DNA from: Dermatemys mawii
Taxonomy: Eukaryota > Chordata > Testudines > Dermatemydidae
Assembly (NCBI GenBank): GCA_007922305.1
Contig: ML677455.1
Coordinates: 1-64,000 of the forward strand
DNA: 64,000 nucleotides
Reading direction: 5' to 3'
The stretch's first letter is position 1. The number at the start of each line of letters is the position of its first letter. The translations under genes were made by a program, and so were the position numbers. Under the pieces are notes generated by a model that was not told where the DNA came from, ran no database searches, and saw only the letters and a program-made list of their open reading frames with translations. Positions 22,396 to 35,600 of the stretch are shown here, in pieces.

Positions 22396-25300
22396 TGTGT
22401 ATAAGTTCCCTATGAGGTCAATTATAGCTTAGTGGTCAAATTTCAGCCTTAGAGATCAGATATGCCTCTGTAGCTCTTGTAGCATGGACATACCCTAACT
22501 ATGGCAGTGTGTAACCCTTAAAAACTCCCAGACCGGCTTCATTGTGTAAAAACTAATCGTTCTCAGGGATACAGTTGTTCTACCTCATTGACCCTACTTG
22601 GGTTCCCAGTGAGCAGTCTTGGAACTTTCCTTCAGATTCCTGGATGCCGTGGTAGCCGAGTCACTTCTCGTTCTCTCCCCTCTCAACAGAGTGAATGGGA
22701 CAAATCCTGAGAAGGTGCTTAGTGCCCGCAGGGGCCATTGACTCTGCCATGTTCAATGCATCAACGTTTTGTGTCTGCACTTTTCACTGCGATGGAGGCT
22801 GCTGTTTGCTCCAGCAATAAAACAAAACCACAAGAAAGAGGAAGATTTTGTCTTTCTTCCTGCAAAAATGTTAATTCCTCATTTAAATGTTATAGAAGAA
22901 AACAAACTACACTCATGACAGGATTTCCAGTGCCACTGTTTTCCATGTATAAGGCTGTGACACCACATTGTTATGGGTTTGGACAAGGGTGGCAGTACTG
23001 AGAAAGGGAGAATGTACCCCCTGCAATGGAAATATAATGGGTGCTCTGTCACCTCTTAAACGTGTGCATATATGAGGGGGCTACAGAGGTGCTAATGGAA
23101 TCCAGAGGAAGTGAGGGGGTGCAGCAGCACATGGGAGGAGGTCAGGGATCAGGCTGGAACTCCTGGAAGCCCAATACCCGCCCTGGAGCAGTCTGGCTTC
23201 CCCCGCCCTCTCCCACCTCCCTGATAAGTCTCAGAACCTCCCCTCCTGTCCCTCCACTTCCACATTCAGAAAGACCTTCCCCCCTCTGGGTTTGGATACA
23301 AACAAATAGGAAAACACCCTAAATTCGTGTAGGATATTGATAACATTTATTCAGAACAGATAAATACCTTGCTGCCAAACCTCTCTCAGGTTGACCTGTT
23401 TCCTGGAATTCTTTTCTGCAATAGGGCCCTCATCCAAAGCCTAATGAAGTCAGTGGGAGTCTTATCCCTTATTTCATGGGCAACGGACCATACAATAGAT
23501 TTTATCAGGTGCAACTTACTCAAGGCTAGGACTTGTCAATTGTACTACCCTGAAATGTGCCCAGAATCTTGATGTTTCTGTACAAATAACAATATTTATA
23601 ATTAACAGATTGTAGTGCACACATATTATAAATATCACTGAATTTCTTCAGTCCGTTCTATTACTGTTCCTAGCGCCCTGTGAACTCAATGTTAGGCCAC
23701 AACGATTTATGTCTTAGGACACACATGGAACACCAGTTGGTTTAAGTCTGATCATCCACATACTACTGCAGGCTTCTTCACATAGTCCTCCTCGTGGTGG
23801 GTTTCTGGTCCAACTTGTCCATTACTCAGCATCTTTCCCCAGCGGCAATTTCTCTGTCAACACTTTGAGCTGTCTGCAGAAATGTCCGTTTTGAAATCAG
23901 GAGAGATTCTTTGTGTGAACTGTTTCCACATTCTTTGATGATACCGTAATTATTTCATAGCTCATCATGCTGCAACATAAACTCATTTAACTCAGGTTGC
24001 CCAGGTTTCCCATTAAAAATACTGTTAGTTAATGACACAGTAAAACAAAACAGCTATCCTCTCTGTACCTTTACCTGATTATTCTTTACACTTTATCTGA
24101 CAGAAGGATGGCTATGTATGTTATAAGATTGCTTCAGAAATTCCAGTCCAATGTATCATCAGGCGAAATGGTCATAAGGTCCTTATAATATTTTAGTGGA
24201 ATTCATTTCACAGATTTTCACTTTTCATTGGTTTCACAACATATCAACTTAGTGTGTCATCTTCATTACAAACAAATACTGTGTTATAATCTAATCTATC
24301 TATGTTTTCTCTTTTAAAACTCACCAATCACTACCAGACTCCACTAGAAATATTGCCATCAATGATGATGCGTTGTTTACAATTGCATTTTGAAATCTAT
24401 CTGTTAGACATCTTTTAATCCATGTAATGTGTGTCATGTTAATTTTGTTTAGGTCAGTTTTTTAATCAAAAAATCGTGTACCAACAGGGTGACCAGTCAG
24501 CAAATATGAAAAATCGGAACTGGGGTGGGAGATAATAGGAGCCTATATAAGAAAAAGATGCAAAAATCGGGACTGTCCCTATAAAATTGGGACATCTGGT
24601 CACCGTATGTACCAAGTTAAATGCCTTAGAGAAGACTAAGCATTTTATATCAACATTTTCTTCATGAACCAAATTGTGTGTGTGTATATATGCAAATTTA
24701 GTTTGACAGAATCTCTTTTCTATAAACCTATGTTGACTGGCATAACTTCTACTACCCGCCTTTAATTCTGTATTAATCCCATCTGTATCAACTGCTCCAT
24801 TGTCTTTCCTGTGAGTGATGTCAGACTGATAGGCATATAATAATCCAGGGCTTCCTGTTCAGTCATTTTAAATACTGGCACAACAATGGTTTTCTACCAG
24901 TCTTCTGGAACTTCCCCAGTGTTCAAGATTTATTGAAAATAAACATTAATGATCTGGCCACCTTCTCAGCCGGCTCTTTAAAAATATACAGCTTTCTCCA
25001 AAATGCTTCTAGTACTCTTTCTAGTGAGATCACCTTGACAATGAAACATCCTCAAACAGCGGGGCACTGTTGCAGAAACCTCCAGATAGATTTAAATTTC
25101 TACATAGTTTCTAAAATGGACATTATGCTGCCCCATCAAGTTCCAGATTGATCTTCATTATCTAATATTAACTCCTAGGTATAAAGCAAATAATGTAGAA
25201 GAAACTGAAAAAGGTGAAGTTACTTCACAACTGAGTGAGAGTTTGTGGTTAGCTCTGCTAGTGACTGTTGCTGTTACTCAATCTAACCCTTCGGTGAGCC

Positions 25301-26855
25301 ACAGACACAGCATCTGCTCTTTGACATGTTTTGAGGGCTTGGCCCTAAGTTTTGTTAAAGATTCTTGCCCATCCCTGGATAAATATGACATTATCAAAAA
25401 TAAATTCCATGTTACCTGTGTCATTGTCACAGCTGACAACTCTTGTCTGGAGGAAATTATAATCTTGGTTGAAATACTGCTCGCATGGAAGTCAGTGTAG
25501 CCTGAACATCTACACCAATTAAACATCCTCAGCCTGGTACAAAAGTGACTTAAGTGAAGGGAAAGAAACTCACTGGCTGCAATTGGCTTTGGAGGAGGCC
25601 TCATGGTTCAAAAAGGAATTCAGGAAACAGTTCCCCCCCTCAGAAGTAACTTGGCATCAAACTGTGGGTTTGTTGTGTCTCTGTTTTTACAGGTTGTGTC
25701 TCTTTTTATACAGAATTGATTCATATTCTTAATGTCTGTTTTTATTTTTCCTATTTTTATGCATCCACCCCGATACCAAAATATTTCAAATCCTTGAAAA
25801 ACCACAGAATAACCTTCTTAATATTGAGGATACTGTGAGCCAGGAATATATGTCTGTGGGTAGGAACATCATGTGGTGTATAGGAATTGTGTATTGTCCT
25901 TTTTAACCACTGGGATTCCTCTAGTAGTCCCCCAGGTCTCTTACTGATGTAGCCATCAAAATTTCTGTAACAGAAGCCACTGTGGGAAGCCAGACCTAGC
26001 ATTTTTGTGCCTAGTAATAGTCTGTGAAATTCAGTGGGGCCTATGTGGTTTTCCCATAGCCTTTGTGCATCATAAAGAGCAAGGGAACAAGAGGTCCCTC
26101 TAAAATGACTTTGACAGTCTTTGCCATGACAAAGCCGGGATCTGAACATGACTATAGTTGATGGAGCCACCCGCAAGTCATCAGAGCTGGCTCCAGCAGA
26201 GCTCAGTATTCATGTAGGGTTGGGCCCTGTCCCTCCCGCTGAAGATCCATCAGTCTATTTAACCACGACCTGTCCAGTTATTTTTCTAGATATGGAAGAT
26301 TAATTTTTATACCTGATTCAAGCTTTACACAGCATTCCTACTTATAGCATTGCTTCTCCATGTCTCCTTCCCTGAAGAATAACAGACAAAGGCAAAGTTT
26401 CTTTCCCAGTTTAAAAAAAAAGAAAATCACCTTCCCATTGGCACTATTGGTCAGGTGCCAACTTTTTTTTTCTTTACTTGGGGACTTTTTAATCTTTTAT
26501 AGGTAAAGCAAGTAGAGAACAGCCACCAAGAGTCATTTTACAGCTATCTGGCTGGCTGGGTGTCCATCAAAGGGAGCTACCTCTCACACACTTCATTTGT
26601 CACAGGGACAGCCTAGCAGCCCAAAGACAGAGAGGAGGGAGAGGCCATTGGGGCCCCTCTGAAAACATCCCTGAGATGTGAGGCAGGGGAGATTTTGGAG
26701 TCTGGGGATTGGAATTTAGAGGCACATGAGGGAGGTTGAAGGAGGAGAAGGAAGGGGTGGGATGAAGAAGAAAGAGACATGTGATGGGATTGGGGGGTTA
26801 GAGGCACATGGTGTGGAAATCAGAGAGGATAGAGTTAAGTGCAGGGTGGGGTGTA
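22396..26855. other. intergenic DNA, duplicate of the 4.1-7.6 kb region, no gene seen
   Basis: This aligns in blocks with the spacer to the left (for example 25.24 kb with 5.35 kb). A segment at 22.45-22.95 kb recurs at 48.0-48.6 kb. A short inverted-repeat element lies at 24487-24605. Open frames are short and not conserved between copies. Confidence 0.55.
24487..24605. mobile_element. MITE with GGGTGACCAG ends
   Basis: The ends are GGGTGACCAG and CTGGTCACCG, with an interior GGGACTGTCCCTATAAAATTGGGACA. Sister copies lie at 30207-30328 (opposite orientation) and 40065-40185. The length is about 120 bp, with no coding capacity. This family is common in turtle genomes from general knowledge; the superfamily is not established here. 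Confidence 0.7.
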
Positions 26856-26856
26856 T

Positions 26857-27570
26857 CAAGTGCATACACCATGTCCCAGGTGTCTCTGGAAGTCAGGGGC
26901 CAGTTTGCCTGGCAACAAGTGTGGGTGCTAGAGGGGTTGCTGTACATCATGGTACTGAGGACTGATTGCAGTCCCATCCCAAAGGGAAAGGAGGCCATGG
27001 GACAGGACTCCCTGGCAAGAAGGGAAGGGATACCCCGAGAATGGCAAGGGAGATCCCTGTACCCAGCTTCCCCAGGGAGGGGGAGGAGCCAGGTCCCCAG
27101 AAGAGAGGGGAGAAAGACCCTAGACGACAGAGCCAGAGTGAAGACGGGAGAGAAGTGGAGGACGAGGGACTGAAGGAGTGTCCCATTATAGAACCCCAGA
27201 GGAAGGGGCCCGAGGACGAGAGCGGGGAGGGCCCCACAGAATGCCTGAAGGTGGAACCTCTAGGCAGGGAAAGCCAGACTCCCTCGGGCTGTGTATCTGC
27301 ACCTGTGGGCCCAGGTGAGGTATAGGCCCATCCAGCTCCCATGCTGACCAAAAAGGGAGAGCAGCCAAGAGGGCAACTGTGATGCTACCTGTGGGTAGAA
27401 GTAGACCTGTGGGGCAGTCTGCCCCCAATCCAGTGTGCCTTTTGTGGTACGGGGATGGACCAACCCTGCGCAGAGGGCATCAGCGGGCCTCCCCAGTGCA
27501 GCCTCCTGGTAGAGTGAGAAGGGGCCGGACCAGCCCTCCCAGCCCCGGTGGTGGGTTAAGGGGGGAGATG
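26857..27570 (+). mobile_element. Ty3/Gypsy internal region, protease remnant to polypurine tract
   Basis: A frame at about 26.86-26.98 kb reads like the end of a Gypsy retropepsin (MSQVSLEVRGQF, then a VLEGLLYIMVLRTD segment where LGTD would be expected). It is followed by a charged Glu/Lys/Arg-rich stretch (open to 27325). The sequence then passes to a polypurine tract AAGGGGGGAGA (27558-27568) directly before the LTR. Reverse transcriptase, RNase H and integrase are absent, so this is an internally deleted copy. Unit 0 sequence from 7.6 to 9.9 kb is missing at this position. Confidence 0.65.
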
Positions 27571-27972
27571 TGTGGCAAGGCTCTTCTAGAGAGGCCTTAA
27601 TTAGCTCCTGCCACATCATTCCCAATCAAGGGGATTGGATTGGGACTGGGTAGATCGCCTGATACTTACCTGGTAACAGACCACACCTGCCAGCTCATTA
27701 GTGGGAGTTATAAGGCTGGGAGGAAGTGAGACTAAGAGGTGGGGCAGAGACAGGAGGGGAAGATCAGGCTCAGACTCACACGGGAGCCTCCTAGTCTGTT
27801 GCTGTTCAGGCCTGTGGTAGGACAAGCCGTTGTATATAGCTGGAAACTGGTGGTGTGGGCTTGATCACAAATAAAGAGCACAGGTGTTGCACTAGCCTGA
27901 AGTGTCCCTGAGTCTCTGAGAAGAGGGGGAGAAGGGCCAAACAGAAGTGGCAGGGCGCGCCCCTCCGTTACA
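27571..27972 (+). mobile_element. 3' LTR of the deleted Gypsy element
   Basis: This LTR starts TGTGGCAAGG right after a polypurine tract and ends CCTCCGTTACA, so the ends are TG...CA. It contains a TTATAA box near 27708 and an AATAAA near 27872. CR1 sequence resumes immediately after it. No matching 5' LTR is found in the window. Confidence 0.7.
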
Positions 27973-28390
27973 CTGACCTGTGAGGAAAGGTGAAAATAAC
28001 TGGGCATGTTTTGTGTTTTGGAAAGAAGACTGAGGGGGAACCTGATAATAATCTTCACATATGTAAAGGTCTGTTATAAAGAGAATGGTGATCAACTATT
28101 TTTTAGGTCCACTGAAAGTAGGAGGAGAAGTAATGGACATAATTTTCAGCAAGGGGGATTTAGGTTAGACATTTGGAAAACTTTCTAACTAAAAGGGTAA
28201 TTAAACTGTGGAACAGGCTTCCAAGGGAGGTTGTGGAATCCCCATCATTAGAGGGTTTTAAGGACAGATTGGGCGAACACCTGAACAGGTATGATCCAGG
28301 TTTACTTGATTCAGCCTCAGCACAGGGTGCTGGACTTGATCACCCTTTCAGGTCCCCATCAGCCCTGTATTTCTATGATTCTACAGTTCT
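27973..28390 (+). mobile_element. CR1 LINE 3' end
   Basis: This is typical CR1 3' sequence: AGGCTTCCAAGGGAGGTTGT and GAATCCCCATCATTAGAGGG, then a terminal TATTTCTATGATTCTA. It is the counterpart of 9.95-10.22 kb plus the tail. It is truncated on the left by the Gypsy LTR. Confidence 0.85.
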
Positions 28391-30200
28391 TAAAGACTTT
28401 ACATAAATAAACTCTCCTGACTTTCTGCGGCAGATCAAAGTGCTGACAAAGAAACTGTCTCATGGGGAAGGACGCAGAGTCACATCAAGCTGGCCCAGGA
28501 ACACAACACAGGGAGGGCAATGGGAAGTGGCCTGCAGAAGTAAGTTGCTGACAGGAGCTAAACCAATAAATGTTCGTTATATGTCCCAAGATGTTTTACA
28601 CAAACCACTGTGGCCTATCGTGTTCTGTGCAAACTGGGATGGCACCAGACGTTTTGCACAAAGACCATGGAATTTTCCAGATCTAAATTTGCAAGAATTC
28701 CAAAGTCCAAATTGTTGCTGGACTCTTCAAATCTTCACGAGAACAATGGGCCACTTTCCGATTGGCCCCCAGGATCTGTAAAAAACAGGCTGTTTTGGTT
28801 AAAGTGCTAGTCCCTGAAATGAAAATATCTGGCTGAGTGAGAGAGCGAACGGGACTGTTATTATCTGTCTAATGAGGGCTCTCCCATGTCTGGCAGCTCC
28901 TAAAGTCACATCTCGGATAATCCCCTTAATAACTCTTCTTTAAAAGTCCTATCTAGAGAGATGCCTGGACCCTACAGCCTGGTTCAAAGTCCCTTGAAGT
29001 CAATGAACAATGTCCTTTTGATTGGACTAAATTCTCTGGAGAAATGCAAACACATTACATTTATCATGTGCTGCTCTGCCACAAGTATATAATTCTGTCA
29101 TACACAGACAGGTTATTTTCTGACCACCATTGGTCAGACATTATTAAGGGTGTAAGAGCAAATTATCTTGATGTATAGGGAAGATAGGCAGCATGGTAAG
29201 GGACCACAGTGGCTTAACCAGAAGAACTTTAATGACTTGAAATCCAAAAAAAGAGTCACACAAAAAGTGGAAACTAGGGCAAATTATGAAGAAAGCATTT
29301 ATATAGATTAAACATAAGCACGAAGGGACAAAATTAGAAAGTCTAAGGTTCAGAACAAGGTTAAACTAGTGTCATCAGAAGTTGGCTGCTGTGATAAATA
29401 AAGAGAGGAGGTAGCTTCCTTTATTGGACACCCAGCCAGTCAATAGCTATACAATCCCTCTTAGTAGCTGTTTTCTAATTGTTCTACCTGTAAAGGTTAA
29501 AAAGTATCACTGCTATGCATAGGTAAAAGGAAGTGAGTGGGCACCTGGCCAAAAGAGCCAATGGGAAGGCTAGAACTTCTTAAAAATTGAAACAAATACT
29601 CCCCATTTGGCTGTCTGTTTCGTTCTCCTGGGGAGAAGCGAACAGGGAAACAACTATGCTGCAAGAAGCTTGGGGCCAGGTATGAAAAACCCTCAGTATT
29701 CTACGTAGAAACTGCTCATTTGAAACCCCAGATATGTAAGTAGATCAGGAAATGCCTAGGACAACGTGATTATGTTTTTCTATTTTTATTTCTTTATGAC
29801 TTGTAGACTCCTCGGTGCTAACCCCAGGTGCTTTTGTTTTGTTTATAGCCTTTAAGGTTGACCTCAAGAGAGCTATTCTTGGTCCTTAATCCTTGTAATT
29901 GCTCTTTTAAAATCTAACAACAGCCTGAGTTCCCAGATGTATTTTCTTTCTTTTTTTAATTAATAAAATGTACCTTTGTTAAGAACAGAATTGGATTTTT
30001 GTGTCTTGTTTTTGTTTTGGGGTTCCATTGTCTGCCAAGAGTTGATGCTGGAGAATTTTCCATTTCAGCGGTCTTGTTCTCTTTAATTTTGAGCTTGTTT
30101 GCACTCTGGTCTAAGGGTCTTTCTTGTTTTGACTGTATTGGGGAGGGGACATTATTACAGGAACACATAAAAATCAAATAAATCCCTTGGTTCTTACAGG
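28391..30200. other. intergenic DNA, no gene seen
   Basis: 28.44-28.95 kb is a single copy of the repeat duplicated at 10.23-10.95 kb. The remainder, including a pyrimidine-rich stretch near 29.94 kb, shows no recognised family or exon. Confidence 0.5.
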
Positions 30201-30206
30201 AGTAGT

Positions 30207-30328
30207 AGGGTGACCAGATGTCCCAATTTTATAGGGACAGTCTTGATATTTGGGATGTTTCCTTATATAGGTGCCTATTACCCCCCACGCTCTGTCCCTA
30301 TTTTTCCTACTTGCTGTCTGGGCACCCT
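30207..30328. mobile_element. MITE with GGGTGACCAG ends
   Basis: It begins AGGGTGACCAGATGTCCC and ends CTGTCTGGGCACCCT, so the termini are inverted, with TA on both outer sides. It has the opposite orientation to the copy at 24.49 kb. Confidence 0.7.
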
Positions 30329-30449
30329 AAGGGGTAGTAAAGGAGGCCATATTTCCTCTTTGTGTGTCAACAACTTCTTAAAATCAGGCTCTTGAAACAA
30401 AACAGCCTCTTCCATGAAATGATGGAGAATGATGTTGAGGGCCAGCCTA

Positions 30450-31250
30450 GACCCATAGAATCAAAGGATTAGAAGGGACTGTAACATTCATCTAGTCTAT
30501 ACCCCTGCCAAGATGCAGGATTTGTTGTATCTAAACTATTCAAGACAGATGGCAATTCAGCTTCCTTTTGAAAACCTCCAGTGAAGGAGATCCTATAACT
30601 TCTTAAGGTTGTTTGTTCCATTGTCCTACTGGTCTCACAGGAAGTTTTCCCTGAGATTTAATTTAAATCTGCTGTGCTGGAGTTTAAATTCATTGGCTCT
30701 TGTCCTACCCTCTGTGGCAGGAGAGAACAATTTTTCTCTGTCTTTTTCATGGCAGCCTTACAAATATTTGAAGACCACTATCATGTCCCCAACTTAATCT
30801 CCTCTTTCCCAAACTAAACATACCCAGTTCCTTCAGCCTTAGCTCATATGGCTTGCAATCTGTCCTTTTGATCTTCATTGTTACTCGCTTCTGGATCCTT
30901 TCCAGTTTTTCTATATTCTTTCTATACAGCGATGACAAAACTGGGCACAGTACTCTGGTGGAGGCCGAACCAGCACTGAGTAGATCAGTACTATCACTTC
31001 CCCTGACTTGCATGCTCTGCCTCTGCTAATGCGACTGAAAACTGCGTTTGCTTTTTTTTTTTTGCAAAAGCAGCACATTGCTGACTCATGAGGAGGTTGT
31101 TCTCCACAACATCTCCCAGATCCTTCTCTGAAGTGCTGCTACCAAGCCAATTATCCCGCATTCTGTATTTGTGTATTTGTTTTTTATCCCAACTGTAGAA
31201 CATTACATTTGTCTTTCTTGAATTTCATTTTGCACTATAACTATTCTGAT
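30450..31250 (-). mobile_element. CR1 LINE 3' part, minus strand
   Basis: The plus strand starts CCCATAGAATCAAAGGATTA, the reverse of a CR1 3' end. The minus strand carries ORF2 remnants (LGDVVENNLLMSQQCAAFAK and a later LERIQKRVTMKIKR). It is degraded. A related copy lies at 44.43-44.97 kb. Confidence 0.8.
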
Positions 31251-32290
31251 TGGTACGTATTCCCCTTCTGCAAGGACCCACAGGTTCAAAACCCATGCCA
31301 TTTGGTAGAAGTTGGCAGGAGGAGTTCTTAGACCCTCTTCCCTATGGGTCAACCCATCCCAGAACTGATTGGTCAAACTCATTCTTGGTGTCCCACTATA
31401 CACCTGAAACCTACTCTGATTGGCAAAGAGTAGTGGGAGGAGTTCTTATAGGGGGGTCATATGGCACCTCCTGCTTCAGGTTACATGTCAGTCTATACCC
31501 TGGAACTTTCCCTAATTGGTCAAGCTAATTTTTGGGACAGGCTTATGGGTCACCCAACAGGTCAGAGACAGGATAGACTCCTGGTCTCCTATATCCTAGT
31601 CCTGTGCTCTAGACAGTAGGATGCATTGTGTTCCCTGTTCATATATTAACACCTTTTTTAACACAGTGCCTTTTCCAGGTAAAGAAAAGTCCCTCAAGGA
31701 CTAGTCCCTGCAGATGTCACAGTAAGGGCTGTGAGAGAGAGCTGGGAGCAGGGCAGGGACATATGTCACTGCGAAAAGGAGCTGGTTTGTGCTGAAAAGC
31801 CAGGGGTAACAATATTTTGCTGCTGCAGAAATGGCAAAGGGACTGTAATTTCCAGTGTTTCTCCCTCTCCATGGGAGGACCCCATGCAGCTGCTTCAGGT
31901 AAACCCATACTTGCAAATTTAGTCAGGCTTCTATAATTGTGGGTATTTAGGATTTGTGCTGCATCCTGATTCCTGCAAGGGAGCATCCTGCACGTGGCCA
32001 TGTCTGGAAGCTCAGGGACAAGAGAAGAAGACCTTGTGATGAGGAGGTTTGGGAGGTGAGGGAAGAAGAGGGAGGGTTGACATGCAGTGGAGCACTGACA
32101 TAGGCATTACAGACCGTGCAGCAAAGTTATGACTGAACACAAGTCCTCTGGCAACATCTCCAGCCAAATGGCTTTGTTAAAGATGTAAGGAACCTTTAAA
32201 GGTGTATACAGTGAGCTCACTGGAACATACAAATATGTAAGTCCCCTGGTCTTGAATACCCAAGTGCAGATTTAACATATTATAATGACC
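31251..32290. other. region downstream of gene C, no gene seen; SINE piece included
   Basis: This aligns with the regions downstream of gene B, the partial unit and gene D. A tRNA-like SINE piece sits at about 31.56-31.63 kb. Read on the minus strand it gives CTAGAGCACAGGACTAGG and resembles the A-box half of tRNA-Lys-derived turtle SINEs. No exon is seen. Confidence 0.5.
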
Positions 32291-32291
32291 T

Positions 32292-32297
32292 TTTATT
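32292..32297 (-). terminator. polyadenylation signal of defensin gene C
   Basis: AATAAA on the minus strand, about 305 nt after the stop codon, in an A/T-rich stretch with further AATAAA-like hexamers next to it. Confidence 0.55.
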
Positions 32298-32601
32298 TTA
32301 TTTATATTTAATTTAAAAGAAAAGAAGAAAGGGATTTTTATGGAAAAGAAATAACAAAACAGCTCCTGTGTGCCAATCAAATCACTCCCATACATGTTTG
32401 CAATACACCACCACAAGAAGTTACTTTTATTAAAAAGAGAATAACAAGCTATTGTTGGTGACACAAGGGGTCCCCTATGGTTTTCTTCCAGCCCAGGAGA
32501 TTCTTGACAGCCCAGATGAAAAGGATCCAAGCATTTTAGAAGTAAGGTGTCATCTCCTGGATTCTCAGAGATCCTGCACTGACAATCTCTGTTGCCATCA
32601 T

Positions 32602-32613
32602 TCACTCCCAGAA
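32602..32613 (-). CDS. defensin gene C exon 3
   Basis: Acceptor CCCTTTTTACAG, then TTC TGG GAG TGA (FWE, stop). It aligns with the last exons of genes B and D and with the orphan at 46.66 kb. Confidence 0.8.
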   Translation of the reverse strand, partial: FWE

Positions 32614-35600
32614 CTGTAAAAAGGGAAGAAACTCTCACACTCTATGTTTATAGCCATTAACATAAGGAAAACGTGGCATTACATTTCAAATCGAAAGCAG
32701 AGCAGGAATTTCCCCATCACTGAATGGTGAGTTCAGATATTCCTGGTAAACTCCAGAGCAGAGGATTCATTTCTCTCCTACAACATGATTCTACAGACTT
32801 TTAATGAAGATAGTCAGATATAGCTAATCATGGGAACTGGCAGCTCACCTGGCTTAGCAGGTAAATATGCCTGACTTCTGAACATGGATCCCATGTAAGT
32901 TTACCCCTAACTCTCTACTAAGGGAGGCCGATTCTCATTTTCTTACAAAAGTCCTCCTTATTAACATTCTATAGTTAAAGTGGCAACCACAAAAAATAAA
33001 GCAACTGGGTGATTAAGGAAAGAACCCTGGCAAATTAAATATTAAAATTGCTGGAAATATGAAACAAAAATGTCACTGAGTGGTCATTAAAATTGCAAAA
33101 AAAAAAGTCTAAATCTGAAATTTCATTGAGGGATTTAATGAAAATTGTGAACTTTCAAAATATTGATTATCTCTATTATATAGAGAGAAATAAAACCAAA
33201 AATATATAAGATGTAGGAGAATGTGACTCACATCCATGTGCAGTTTTTCTTTGAAACACATTTTTGTCCACAGTTAAAACTAAAACAACACATAGTAAAT
33301 TATGTGATAAAGAAGTGATTCTTAACGAATGCATGGACTGTTCTGTCTTCCAGCTCATGTAAGCCTAAAGCTGAGCCGATTCACATGGCAGTTTCCTGCT
33401 AGAAGCTCTGCCTCGTGATAATCTTAGTACATGCTCGGTGAACAAGCCAGGAGAGTCGCACTGATGTTGCTATTATGAGCTCTTAGTGTCACATCCCCTG
33501 CCCCAAAGCTGCATCTCTGGCGTTTTAGGCCTGGTTGATACTCGGAAATTAGGATGGTGTAACTGCATCTCCGGTGGTGCACCTACCACTTCTCTGGGAG
33601 GTGGAGACCTACACTGATGGAAGAACCCCTCCCATCAGTGCAAACAGCATCTTCACTGTAGCACTTTGAGGCAGATGCAATGGTACCGCTGTGCCACTGC
33701 AGTGGTTTATGTGTAGACAAGCCCCACACTGTTTGGGAAAGCGTTGCAGCCCCTCCATCTTCTCTTCGAGTCCCGTCCTTGCTGCAACATTAATCTGAGC
33801 ATTTTGGGCACCTTGCACAGGCTGAAGGGAGATCCAGCAGGTGACAAGAAGAAAGAGGATAGAACTGGCTACACATAAGCAATGAGATCCTGTTAACTTT
33901 ACTCCAGGAATCTTCATTTTTAAGCCAGTAAAAAGAAATTCTGGGCTATGTTAGCATTGAAGTCACCAAGGTTTGTGACTGATCTGAAATTCTAAAAAGA
34001 GAAACGTGAGTATGTATTGAGCTACCTTAAAGACTGAAAGTAGCATAAAGTTCTGGTTCAAAACTCAGAATTCAGGCCCAGGAGACATGGCAGCCATTAC
34101 AGGTGTGCTCAAATGCACCCCCATACCTCAAAGACACACAGGAGCAACTTTATCCTCATTGTGACTCCTCATATTTGCAGGTTCTGTACCCAGATACTCT
34201 GTTACACAGCTCCCATAAATGCTGTCCTGCACCTGCTGGATCTGTAGTTCTCACATGTTCACCATTTTTTTCATTTCCAATTTTTCACACTGGATCATTC
34301 CGGATGGAGACTTCACTGAGGGCCAGGCCACAAACTGAGTTCCATTGTTCTGCCATTTTTGACTGGAGTGATTTGAAGTTACAATTCCGCAATGGGAAAA
34401 TCATGGTTATATTGATGCTGTGAGGGTGCAGCTTACCTTCTCATCAGACTTCATCTGTACCTCAGTTTCCCCAGTTGGGTGTGTAGCTTAGTCCCCAGAT
34501 GAACCAAAACCTCCCCCACCTGGGGCAAAACAATGTCAAAAAGAAAAACAAAACAAAACTCTCTGGACTAGAGATGCTTCTGCTAGGGCCGAGTGAACAT
34601 TTCTCCCTCTCAGCTGTTTTCATGTATGGCTCCCACATTTTCCTCCACTAAGCTTTTCATTGAGCTCCCCCCATTTTGCTCTTGCAGGCTTCATTTTTAT
34701 CCTTTTTTTATGGTCAAGATCAGCCCTTCTGCTCTTCCCTCCTCAATTTTTTTGCCAGAGAGATTTCCAACAGGTCCTACCAACTCCCCTCAGTCTGAGG
34801 ACAGCAGGCCTTTCATATCCTGAAATGATATCCAGAAAGGGAATCTTTCCAGAAAAGGAGAACATGTGAGAAGAAGGGATTATAACGGAATAAGATTGGC
34901 AGTTGTCGTTATGGTGAGTGCTACCAAGAAAATCTATTGTTGAATGTGTCCTCGAGTAGTTATTGAAAATAGGATCCTTCTGTCAGTGACTGGAAGAATG
35001 AGGTAACATTTCTGAAAGGCTTAAAAGTCTAAGTGCAAATTAAAAGCCATGTTGTTAGTTATTCTAGTTTTTCTGTGACCGATCTGATCATTTTCTACTG
35101 GGATATGACAGTGCCTACACACACATACACACCCTGAAACATAGCTAGTTATTAAAAATAGTATCCTGACTGGGAGAAAGACATATAAACATCCTGAAAG
35201 GTTTAAAAGTATCAGCATCAATTAGAAGCCAACATATGGCTACTTATTCTAGTTTTTTATGATAGATTAAATCATTTTATACTGTGATATAACACACACG
35301 TCCTCCACACACCCCAAAACACCCCTCAAGACTTGTACACATTTCTTTTTGGTAAATTAAGTGTTAAAAGCTATAAAGAGCAGCCATTTTGATCTCATGG
35401 GTGCTGCACCTTGATACAAAGGAGACAACTCCCATGCTCTCTCCTGGGGACTTTACTTTTGTCCTTCCCCGTTCTTTTCCACATTCTAAAATGAAACAAC
35501 AATGTGGATGTACGCCACAGTCTGCCCACAGACCCTGTTAGTGTGATGCCATGTTGGCAATACAGAAGGACTTTAAAATGGGTTGGGGAGAGTAACTGCA

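Noticed and set aside
26966..27325. 119-codon charged frame
   Set aside because: It belongs to the interior of the deleted Gypsy element between the protease remnant and the polypurine tract.
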